Assembly (NCBI GenBank): GCA_030145595.1 | Contig: JAQYVG010000064.1 | Coordinates: 1 to 14,051, forward strand | DNA length: 14,051 nucleotides | Direction: 5' to 3' | From: Desulfobacterales bacterium | Lineage (GTDB): Bacteria > Desulfobacterota > Desulfobacteria > Desulfobacterales > UBA11574 | Shown here: piece by piece, positions 7,434 to 13,979 of the stretch | Layout of the letters: each line of letters starts with the position of its first letter | How positions within the stretch are numbered: position 1 is the first letter of the stretch | Position numbers and translations under genes: made by a program | The notes under the pieces: model-generated | Seen by the model: only the letters and a program-made list of their open reading frames with translations | Databases searched by the model: none | Told to the model about the DNA's origin: nothing

Positions 7434-7442
7434 AGGAGGTGA
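7434..7442 (+). promoter_or_regulatory. Ribosome binding site that fixes the malate synthase start at 7448
   Basis: AAGGAGGTG is an ideal Shine-Dalgarno located six nucleotides before ATG 7448. The longer frame opening with GTG at 7439 begins inside this site and is therefore rejected. Confidence 0.85.
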
Positions 7443-7447
7443 AGCAA

Positions 7448-9820
7448 ATGGCACAACAAACTTCAGAAGAGAGAGAAAGAGCTTTAAACGGTGTGGACAA
7501 GGCCATAATTCGCAAGGACATTCTCCAGAGCTTCCCAAGGCTTTTTGGGACCAAAACGATAAACGGTCGAAAAATCAATGTGGAACAGGAGATTGCAGCA
7601 CTGGCCCAAGAGCTGCATCCCGAGATTACCGCGGCCCTCACCGCGCGCCGGGCGCTGCTGCATTCTCCCGCGTCGGTCCGCGAGAAATATGCCTGGCCGC
7701 AATGGGACGACACCTTTGAGGATCCCGTAACAGAGCAGTTCTGGACATATCGCCAGATCGTCCAGGGCTTGATTGATAACTTTCTCGGTCGGGAGAGCGA
7801 GTGGCGCTGGCGGCTCAACGACGAAGCGCCCATCCCCAAGGACGCCCACCCGTTGACGAATCCCGGCTTGGAGCTCACCGGGCCGTGGCATCCGCTGGAC
7901 ATGGCTTTCAAAGCGTTGAATAGTCCGGCGCCCATGAATATGCCGGACTTTGAAGACGCCTCACCGTCTCATTTCCGGCCCGACGGCGCGCCCGCGAATC
8001 AGCCAATAGGAATTTTCGCGGCTTTGGATAACGCGAAAGAGATTTTCGAAGGCACCTGGGACGACCACGCCTATAAGGTGGAGAAGAAAGGCAAAACGCG
8101 TGAATACAAGATCAATGAGTCCCCGGCGCAGTGGCCGACCCGGTTTGCCCGGCCTCCGAGCATTCACGTGCGGTATGACCACATAACAGTCGAAGGCCAG
8201 CCAGTGCATGGTATGATTCCCGTCACCCTCATCTGGGCGCTCAACAACTACGAGTCCCTCACACGTGCCGGTACCGGCCTTTACTACTACATCCCAAAGA
8301 TTCAGACTCCTCAGGAAGCCCTTATTGTGGAGAAGCTCCTGGTACGGGTGGAAGGCTTAATCGGTGTTCAACCCGGAACCATCAAGATCAAAGTCCTCTA
8401 CGAGGAGGGGAATGCAGGCCGGTTTTTGCCTGTGATTGCCTGGGTCTTGCGGCGCAGGCTCCTTGGGACGAACGTCGGCCGCTGGGACTACCTGGCCAGC
8501 GTAATTGAGATGTGGAAGGAAGATCCGCAGGGCGTGTTTCCGGATCCGCAGTCGATCGGCATGGCCACCCCGAACATGATTGCATATCAGCGATATAACG
8601 CGCTGATGATGCTCATGGCCGGCATGAAAAATGGCGAGCTCAGCCAGGGGGCACCCATTGGCGGGATGGCGGCGGTAATGATCTACCAACCAACCGATCC
8701 CTATGGCCGCTCGCAGTATAACCCACTGGCCCTGCGTGCGATGGTCATCGACAAGGTGCGAGAGCGTCTGCTGGGTCTCATCTTTGTACCAGAGGAGCAG
8801 CTGCCCGCAGATCGACATCCGACTCTGGAAGAGATCCTTGCCGGAGGGGTGAAGGGACGACTCTACGATGCCTATCGGCAAAGTTGGGTGGCCAGTCCTG
8901 ATCCGTCCTACGTCGCTGCCGGAAATGCACCTTTGCAGGCTCCCGTGACGCAACTCCAGGCGATTCTCGATGCGCCGCCACAGGAAGTGGATGTGAAAAA
9001 CAAACCAGTGCCGACGGTCGCCAGTGGTCTCGTGGAGGCGGAGCGGCTCCTGCTGCTATCCTGCGGCTTGTTGAATTCGCAGGGCAAGATCACACCCGGG
9101 GTCGTCACCGAGGACATGTTCAGCATGCCGGAGAAACTCTTCACGCAAAAACTCTGGGATAGTATCTATGGTGTGCCGAAAGGTGAGATTACTATTGAGC
9201 ACATCCAGCACGCCTTTTACATGGCGGCGAACTACGGCTTCCAGATTCTTGGCGGTAACTTCGCGGCCGCCATTGACGACTACGAGCTTTGCCTGCGCTT
9301 TATGAATGATCTCGCCACCTACCGGATAGATGTGTCGTGGCTGTGGACCCTCCTCCATCATCAGGCCGTCATCACCAAGGACGGCTACCTAAAACGGCCT
9401 GCGCTCACCGAGGATGGGCTCACGCCGGCTGAGGACGCTTTCGAGGTCAAGGCCGGAACCCGTTTCACAGAGGAGCTGTTCCAGAGGTTGTGGAACTACC
9501 ACAACGAATGGACGGCGGCGTTCTTCGCCGAGCTGGACCGCCTCGGCAATCCAGGCCTCTTTGACCGCGCCAAGGCGTCTGTCATTATGGAGATCCTGAA
9601 GCGCCAACTGCTGTCGCCCCGCTACATCCAGCACAGCGCCCGCGTGCTCTTCGTCCTGGCGCCGGCGAACGAACAGGAGCGGATGCAGCTTCTCGATGCG
9701 ATCTTCACCCTCTCGCGCGAGGATGTCGTCAAGCGCGTTCATGCAGGTACGCTGAACAAGTCCGCGTTGGATGCCCACGATTATGTCTATGACATCTTTC
9801 CGGGGATCGAAGGAGAATAG
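7448..9820 (+). CDS. aceB: Malate synthase, long divergent form (AceB/COG2225-like)
   Basis: The 790-residue protein shows the malate synthase fold motifs in order: GPWHPLDMAFKALNS, then MPDFEDASPSHF (165 on), RPPSIHVRYDHITVEGQPV with likely catalytic R235, GLYYYIPKIQTPQEA, YEEGNAG, GTNVGRWDYL, GGMAA (405-409), SWVASPD (479 on) and FMNDLATYRIDVSWLWTLLHH with likely catalytic D621. E319 and D347 are 28 residues apart, exactly the spacing of the Mg ligands in malate synthase A (LIET to GRWDY) as I recall it. The enzyme condenses glyoxylate and acetyl-CoA to malate in the cytoplasm. It is much longer than type A (about 530) and somewhat longer than type G (about 725); much of the excess lies between GRWDY and the catalytic aspartate. 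Codons are strikingly GC-rich at third positions compared with neighbours, suggesting transfer. Isocitrate lyase is not in the window. Confidence 0.88.
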   Translation: MAQQTSEERERALNGVDKAIIRKDILQSFPRLFGTKTINGRKINVEQEIAALAQELHPEITAALTARRALLHSPASVREKYAWPQWDDTFEDPVTEQFWTYRQIVQGLIDNFLGRESEWRWRLNDEAPIPKDAHPLTNPGLELTGPWHPLDMAFKALNSPAPMNMPDFEDASPSHFRPDGAPANQPIGIFAALDNAKEIFEGTWDDHAYKVEKKGKTREYKINESPAQWPTRFARPPSIHVRYDHITVEGQPVHGMIPVTLIWALNNYESLTRAGTGLYYYIPKIQTPQEALIVEKLLVRVEGLIGVQPGTIKIKVLYEEGNAGRFLPVIAWVLRRRLLGTNVGRWDYLASVIEMWKEDPQGVFPDPQSIGMATPNMIAYQRYNALMMLMAGMKNGELSQGAPIGGMAAVMIYQPTDPYGRSQYNPLALRAMVIDKVRERLLGLIFVPEEQLPADRHPTLEEILAGGVKGRLYDAYRQSWVASPDPSYVAAGNAPLQAPVTQLQAILDAPPQEVDVKNKPVPTVASGLVEAERLLLLSCGLLNSQGKITPGVVTEDMFSMPEKLFTQKLWDSIYGVPKGEITIEHIQHAFYMAANYGFQILGGNFAAAIDDYELCLRFMNDLATYRIDVSWLWTLLHHQAVITKDGYLKRPALTEDGLTPAEDAFEVKAGTRFTEELFQRLWNYHNEWTAAFFAELDRLGNPGLFDRAKASVIMEILKRQLLSPRYIQHSARVLFVLAPANEQERMQLLDAIFTLSREDVVKRVHAGTLNKSALDAHDYVYDIFPGIEGE

Positions 9821-10124
9821 CGATCGGCGGTGGGTGCCGGCGACCGGCCGTATGCCGGAAACACATCAATTGGCGGGGTATTTGCAAGGGCCCGAGGCTT
9901 CCGTTTTATATCCCAAAGCCCCAAGTGTGGATTGTTGTAAAAATGCCAACTGATATTGGGGAACACGATGCGGGCGTAGAAACGCAGAGAAACATCCTGC
10001 CATGAAAGAAACAATTGAACATCGTTTTGTGTTTTATGCATAAGAGAATATCAGTATAAATAACCTGTTATTGGAAAGCTATAGCGGTTCCCATTTTATG
10101 TTTTGGTTGTGATTAGTTAAGATT
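9821..10124. other. Convergent intergenic region between malate synthase and azlD
   Basis: This gap of about 300 bp holds a GC-rich mini-hairpin (CCGGC/GCCGG at 9844-9858), the right copy of the 46-bp repeat (9880-9925) and then AT-rich sequence without a supported gene. No clear terminator with a T-run is seen for either converging gene. Confidence 0.5.
9880..9925 (+). repeat. 46-bp direct repeat, right copy (downstream of malate synthase)
   Basis: Same orientation as 7250-7295, with about six substitutions. The two copies enclose about 2.6 kb consisting of the malate synthase gene and its probable promoter and nothing else. Confidence 0.75.
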
Positions 10125-10451
10125 TTACAGAACCTTGCCTGTCAGCCAGAACAGCAACATTCCCACAACAACAGTGCCGCCCAAGGATCTTGTTTTCAGG
10201 GCAAAAATAAACGTGGGCACGGCTGCCAAAAGCTCCGGCTGCCAGAGTGCCATGTGTCTGGGCACACCCGTTGTGACCAGTTCCGGCAAAAGGAGTGCGC
10301 TGAGGATAGCTGCCGGGATTAGATCAAGCCATTCGACAAACCACGCCGGGAGTTCTCGTCTGGACAGAAGAAAAAGCGGCACCCAGCGAGGCAGGTAAGT
10401 AACAAGTCCCATTCCAACAATTAACAATAAATATTCAGGCTGAACCATCAT
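10125..10451 (-). CDS. azlD: AzlD family branched-chain amino acid export subunit
   Basis: The 108-residue hydrophobic protein matches the small AzlD family: about four membrane segments, with the typical N-terminal GMGLVTYLPRWVPLFLL and the central LDLIPAAILSALLLPEL. AzlD acts with AzlC in the cytoplasmic membrane to export branched-chain amino acids or their analogues. AAGGGA lies shortly before the tandem ATGs at 10451/10448. It follows azlC on the same strand but is separated from it by 227 bp, whereas these genes normally touch or overlap; a palindromic element fills most of the gap. Family identification is firm; substrate is inferred from the family. Confidence 0.85.
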   Translation of the reverse strand: MMVQPEYLLLIVGMGLVTYLPRWVPLFLLSRRELPAWFVEWLDLIPAAILSALLLPELVTTGVPRHMALWQPELLAAVPTFIFALKTRSLGGTVVVGMLLFWLTGKVL

Positions 10452-10539
10452 TTTCCCTTACAAATTTCTAATACATTCGAAATGTTATATAATATCGTGA
10501 AACGATTCTATTAATTGCTGTCTATCAGTGAATCCAAAA

Positions 10540-10692
10540 TGGACACGATGTGTGTCCAATTCATAAATGAGCAATTTTTGTCCTGATCAAGGCCGCACAA
10601 GGGTTTTCGGTGAGGCGTACGTCTGTACGCCGCAGCCGGAAACCCGCGGAGAACGCCGAGCAGGGCAAAAAGGGCCATTTATGGATGGACAC
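10540..10692. repeat. Palindromic element between azlC and azlD
   Basis: From 10552 to 10692 the two halves are an imperfect inverted repeat. The centre is a perfect stem GGCGTAC/GTACGCC around GTCT, followed outward by GGGTTTTCGG pairing with CCGGAAACCC (one G-U). Further out are matching blocks CCTG, TTTTTG, CATAAATG and GTGTCCA in the same order on both sides. A small second palindrome (TGGACAC/GTGTCCA, 10540-10558) adjoins the left end. The right end reaches into azlC, supplying its last three codons and stop. It looks like a dispersed palindromic repeat; similar intergenic elements are familiar to me from Desulfobacteraceae genomes, though I could not search. Confidence 0.75.
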
Positions 10693-11395
10693 TGACCCAT
10701 TTCCTGATGCCTAGGCCCAATGTTGCGGCAAGCATCGATGCAATAACGATATATGAATTTCCCGGAATCACCAGCGATAGAGCCACTGCCAAGGCGCCTG
10801 CTATGACAGCAGTGATCACATACAGGCGACCTTTGAGCTGAAAAATTAAAAGGCAGATAAACATGGCGATGAGGGCATAGTCGATACCGAAAGCACCGGC
10901 AGGAATGAAACGGCCGCTGAATCCACCGATGATGGTACTTGCAATCCACGTGATATTGGCGGCATGATTAACGACCAGCGCCCGATCAAGGTCCCAGGTG
11001 TTCTTGCTGAATCTGGCATGATTCACGGCAAAGCTTTCGTCGGTAACCCCGTAAGCAAATAGTGCAATTTTTTTCCTTGTAGCTTTGGTCACAAAGACCG
11101 CCAGGGAGGAACTCATCAGCAGGTGCCTCAGATTGACTGCAAATGTTGTCAGAATAATAGCAGCTGCCGACGCTCCGGCTGAAAGCATCGATACGGCAAT
11201 AAATTGGGAACTTCCGGCAAACACTAAAATAGACATCAGGGCGATTTCAAGAGGGTTCATCCCTGCTTTCTGGGCCAGCACGCCAAAAGCAAGCCCAATG
11301 GGAACATATCCAAGGCAGATGGGCCATGCCGCCCCCAAACCCTGATGAATTGCGTTTTTGATATTATAATTACTGGTTTTAGAAGCGATCGTCAT
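10679..11395 (-). CDS. azlC: AzlC family branched-chain amino acid export permease
   Basis: The 238-residue membrane protein carries the AzlC signature in its first half: LGAAWPICLGYVPIGLAFGVLAQKAGMNPLEIALMSILVFAGSSQFIAV followed by FAVNLRHLLMSSSLAVF. Several further hydrophobic segments follow. AzlC is the larger subunit of the AzlCD exporter for branched-chain amino acids in the cytoplasmic membrane. The ATG at 11395 has no obvious Shine-Dalgarno, and its upstream leader consists largely of the periodic repeat at 11420-11447. No alternative start occurs before the conserved region. The last residues (VHP) and the stop codon come from the palindromic element that separates this gene from azlD, so the native C-terminus may have been altered. 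Confidence 0.87.
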   Translation of the reverse strand: MTIASKTSNYNIKNAIHQGLGAAWPICLGYVPIGLAFGVLAQKAGMNPLEIALMSILVFAGSSQFIAVSMLSAGASAAAIILTTFAVNLRHLLMSSSLAVFVTKATRKKIALFAYGVTDESFAVNHARFSKNTWDLDRALVVNHAANITWIASTIIGGFSGRFIPAGAFGIDYALIAMFICLLIFQLKGRLYVITAVIAGALAVALSLVIPGNSYIVIASMLAATLGLGIRKWVSVHP

Positions 11396-11419
11396 AAGTT
11401 TGCAAAACTTTCATTCATC

Positions 11420-11550
11420 GCCACTAAGACACCAAGTCACCAAGACAATCAAGAGTGAGCAGTAATCAGTGAGAAGTGATCAGTAAGAAAAACTGATAAC
11501 TGATAACCGATAACTGATCACTGATATTTGTGTCTTTGTGCCTTTGTGGC
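11420..11550. repeat. Nested inverted arrangement of two short-period repeats
   Basis: The outer arms are 9-nt periodic repeats: GCCACTAAG, CACCAAG, CACCAAGACA on the left (11420-11447) and the complementary type TGTCTTTGTGCCTTTGTGGC on the right (11531-11550). Between them lies a second repeat in both orientations, including a perfect 10-bp pair AGTGATCAGT (11475-11484) and ACTGATCACT (11513-11522), with several CTGATAA units. The whole could form a cruciform or long RNA stem. Confidence 0.65.
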
Positions 11551-11751
11551 AAATATGTTTTTAGTTCCGGCTTTTCCAAATCAGGGTTTTACGAAAATAA
11601 AAAAAATCGCTGGTTCGAGGTTACTGTTCAATAAAGCGATCACCCCCATACCAACGAATCCGGGCAACGATACAACAAATGCAAAAGCCCCGCAACCCTC
11701 AAATAAGTGTTTTGATGTTATCGTCGATTAATTAAACCTCGACTATTCTGC

Positions 11752-11779
11752 TTGACAAATTTATTTTAACAATTATTTT
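11752..11779 (+). promoter_or_regulatory. Upstream promoter before the fusA leader terminator
   Basis: TTGACA (11752-11757) is a perfect -35; 16 nt later TATTTT (11774-11779) serves as a weak -10. Transcription would begin near 11786, about 30 nt before the terminator. Confidence 0.4.
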
Positions 11780-11814
11780 TAGTGGCTTGTTTGTATATCG
11801 GTGAACATAAAACC

Positions 11815-11853
11815 CCTCATCTGGCTGATATTTTTCCAAATGAGGATTTTTTT
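11815..11853 (+). terminator. Intrinsic terminator upstream of fusA
   Basis: CCTCATCTGG (11815-11824) pairs with CCAAATGAGG (11836-11845) with one mismatch and an 11-nt loop, followed by A and seven T (11847-11853). This is the clearest rho-independent terminator in the window. It lies on the plus strand, between the 11752 promoter and fusA. Confidence 0.75.
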
Positions 11854-11884
11854 ATTGAACTAAGTCGTTCAGTTCAATTATAAT
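11854..11884 (+). promoter_or_regulatory. Probable fusA promoter with overlapping inverted repeat
   Basis: TTGAAC (11855-11860) and a consensus TATAAT (11879-11884) are separated by 18 nt. A perfect 8-bp inverted repeat (ATTGAACT/AGTTCAAT, 9-nt spacer, 11854-11878) covers the -35 and spacer, the usual place for a repressor operator. Transcription would start about 30 nt before the fusA ATG. Confidence 0.5.
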
Positions 11885-11921
11885 TAAAGATCTCTCAATA
11901 GAACCAACTCCTGAATTTATT

Positions 11922-13979
11922 ATGCAAAAATCCACACAGAAAGTCAGAAACATTGGAATAAGCGCCCATATTGACTCGGGCAAAACAACGCTTACCGAAA
12001 GAATACTGTTTTTCACCAAGCGCATCCATACCATCCATGATGTTAAGGGAAAAGATGGTGTCGGCGCCACCATGGATTCCATGGAACTTGAAAAAGAGCG
12101 CGGTATCACAATTGCTTCAGCGGCTACCTATTGCGAGTGGCTGGAGCACGAAATCAATATTATCGACACTCCCGGTCATGTCGACTTTACCATAGAGGTT
12201 GAAAGATCTTTGCGGGTACTTGACGGGGCCATCCTTGTTTTATGCGCCGTCGGCGGTGTTCAGTCCCAATCTATTACTGTTGACCAGCAGATGAGAAGAT
12301 ACAAAATTCCCTTTGTAGCTTTTGTCAACAAATGCGATCGCAGCGGAGCAAACCCTTTTCGAATCACCGACCAGATCAAAGAAAAATTGGGGCACAACGC
12401 CGTTGCTATGCAGATGCCCATAGGACTTGAAATCGATTTTCAAGGCGTCGTCGACCTTGTAACCATGAAAGCGCTTTACTTTGACGGCGACAATGGAGAA
12501 TTCGTCCGCACAGAGGAAATACCTGATCATTTATTGGTTGAAGCCGAAAGGCGCCGTGAAGAAATGATTGATGCAGCGTCCATGTTTTCGGATGAACTGA
12601 CAGAAGCTATCCTTGAAGAACAGGAAATTCCTGAAGATATGATTATTGCTGCCGTTCGACAAGGAACGCTGGCACGTAAGATGATACCGGTTTTTATGGG
12701 ATCAGCCTATAAAAACAAAGGCATTCAGCCGCTGCTTGATGCTGTTGTAAATCTGATACCCTGCCCCTCTGATGTGCAAAACGAAGCTATCGAAATCGAT
12801 AATGGAGAAAGAACGGTCGTATTATCCAGTGACCCTGATGCTCCTCTTGTTGCCCTTGCCTTTAAGTTAGAAGATGGTCAGTACGGCCAACTTACTTATC
12901 TTAGGGTATATCAAGGCTCCCTATGTAAGGGTGATACGATTATTAATGTTCGAAATAGAAAAAAAATCCGGGTTGGCAGACTTGCTCGCATGCACGCCGA
13001 CCAGATGGAAGATATCGAAACTATTCCGGCGGGATATATCGGCGCTCTGTTCGGTATCGAATGCTCTTCAGGCGATACTTTTGTCTCCCGCGGCATCAAC
13101 CTTTCCATGACATCCATGTTCGTGCCTGAACCGGTAATCTCCCTTGCCATTATCCCCAAAGATAACAAATCTCAGATTAATATGTCCAAAGCACTCGGTC
13201 GTTTCAGCAGGGAAGACCCCACCTTCAAGACCTATGTCGACGATGAGACCCTTGAAACGATTATCGAAGGCATGGGTGAATTGCACCTTGAAATTTATGT
13301 AGAACGGATGCACCGTGAATACCATGCTGAAGTAACAACCGGCAAACCTCGTGTTGCTTACAGGGAAGCTATAACTTGCAGGTCTGATTTCAATTATATC
13401 CATAAGAAGCAGACCGGCGGCGCCGGTCAGTTCGGCCGGGTGGCCGGCTATATGGAACCGGTTGCCAATACCGATTTTGTTTTTGAGAACAAGGTTGTCG
13501 GCGGCAAGATACCGACCCAGTTCATTGCCGCTTGTGAAAAGGGTTTCAAAAGTTCCATGGCCAAAGGGCCTAAAATGGAATTCCCCATTACCGGCATCAA
13601 GGTGGTTCTTAACGACGGTGCCTCACATGCCGTTGATTCATCTGAGATGGCATTCCAGGCCGCAGCCCGGGGGGCTTTTCTTGAGAGTTATCAAAGAGCC
13701 AGGCCGGTCATTCTTGAACCGATCATGAAGGTCGCTGTTGAGACACCAACCGAATTTCTGGGGGCTGCCATGGGACTATTGAACCAGCGTCGTGGAATTA
13801 TTGTCGGCTCACAGGAAGAAGGCCCCCAGTGTGTCGTCGAAGCCAAAGTGCCTTTGGCAGAGATGTTCGGATTTTCAACAGTTTTACGATCAGCAACCCA
13901 GGGCAAAGCGCAGTTTACCATGGAGTTCAGCAACTACAAAAAGCTGCCGCAGGCCATAGCAGAAAATTTGCAAAAATGA
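11922..13979 (+). CDS. fusA: Elongation factor G, spdEFG1 (mitochondrial EF-G1-like) type
   Basis: The 685-residue protein is a full-length translational GTPase. G-motifs are visible: P-loop AHIDSGKTT (residues 15-23), switch I ERGITIASAA, DTPGHVDF, and NKCD in place of the common NKMD. Domain II begins near ALAFKLEDGQYGQLTYLRVYQG. Domains III-V follow, including GRFSREDPTF, GMGELHLEIYVERM, HKKQTGGAGQFG and a C-terminal EPIMKVAVETPTEFLGAAMGLLNQRRG. The wording (AHIDSGKTT, VKGKDGVGATMDSMELEKERGITI, LVLCAVGGVQSQSITVDQQMRRY) matches mitochondrial EF-G1 and the spdEFG1 lineage of spirochaetes, planctomycetes and deltaproteobacteria rather than the classical str-operon EF-G. In Borrelia, the spdEFG1 type acts in ribosome translocation while spdEFG2 acts in recycling. 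It stands alone, with no rpsL, rpsG or tuf adjacent. The ATG lacks an obvious Shine-Dalgarno. Confidence 0.95.
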   Translation: MQKSTQKVRNIGISAHIDSGKTTLTERILFFTKRIHTIHDVKGKDGVGATMDSMELEKERGITIASAATYCEWLEHEINIIDTPGHVDFTIEVERSLRVLDGAILVLCAVGGVQSQSITVDQQMRRYKIPFVAFVNKCDRSGANPFRITDQIKEKLGHNAVAMQMPIGLEIDFQGVVDLVTMKALYFDGDNGEFVRTEEIPDHLLVEAERRREEMIDAASMFSDELTEAILEEQEIPEDMIIAAVRQGTLARKMIPVFMGSAYKNKGIQPLLDAVVNLIPCPSDVQNEAIEIDNGERTVVLSSDPDAPLVALAFKLEDGQYGQLTYLRVYQGSLCKGDTIINVRNRKKIRVGRLARMHADQMEDIETIPAGYIGALFGIECSSGDTFVSRGINLSMTSMFVPEPVISLAIIPKDNKSQINMSKALGRFSREDPTFKTYVDDETLETIIEGMGELHLEIYVERMHREYHAEVTTGKPRVAYREAITCRSDFNYIHKKQTGGAGQFGRVAGYMEPVANTDFVFENKVVGGKIPTQFIAACEKGFKSSMAKGPKMEFPITGIKVVLNDGASHAVDSSEMAFQAAARGAFLESYQRARPVILEPIMKVAVETPTEFLGAAMGLLNQRRGIIVGSQEEGPQCVVEAKVPLAEMFGFSTVLRSATQGKAQFTMEFSNYKKLPQAIAENLQK

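Larger units (their letters stand above)
7112..7447. other. Intergenic region before malate synthase: repeat copy plus AT-rich promoter region
   Basis: The first part (7112-7249) is GC-moderate and shows no gene or clear terminator. Positions 7250-7295 are the left copy of the 46-bp repeat, also found after malate synthase. From about 7310 the composition turns AT-rich and carries a candidate promoter and a strong ribosome site. Confidence 0.5.
11396..11921. other. Divergent azlC-fusA intergenic region (526 bp)
   Basis: It contains, from left to right, a nested repeat array (11420-11550), a stretch that on the minus strand could be the remnant of a small hydrophobic ORF (about 11581-11727), a promoter followed by an intrinsic terminator (11752-11853), and the probable fusA promoter with an overlapping inverted repeat (11854-11884). 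No intact protein gene is supported; a 67-codon frame at 11528-11731 starts within the repeat and has no ribosome site. Confidence 0.6.

Noticed and set aside
8357..9361. Several long minus-strand open frames within malate synthase (for example 198 codons at 8357-8953)
   Set aside because: Shadows of a GC-rich coding region; no motifs, and the plus strand carries conserved malate synthase motifs throughout.
7250..9925. Integron gene cassette with attC sites
   Set aside because: The 46-bp units lack the GTTRRRY/RYYYAAC core sites, the enclosed gene is long with its own promoter, and no integron integrase is present.
11420..11550. CRISPR array
   Set aside because: The units are only 7-10 nt, degenerate, inverted relative to each other and without regular spacers; no cas genes.
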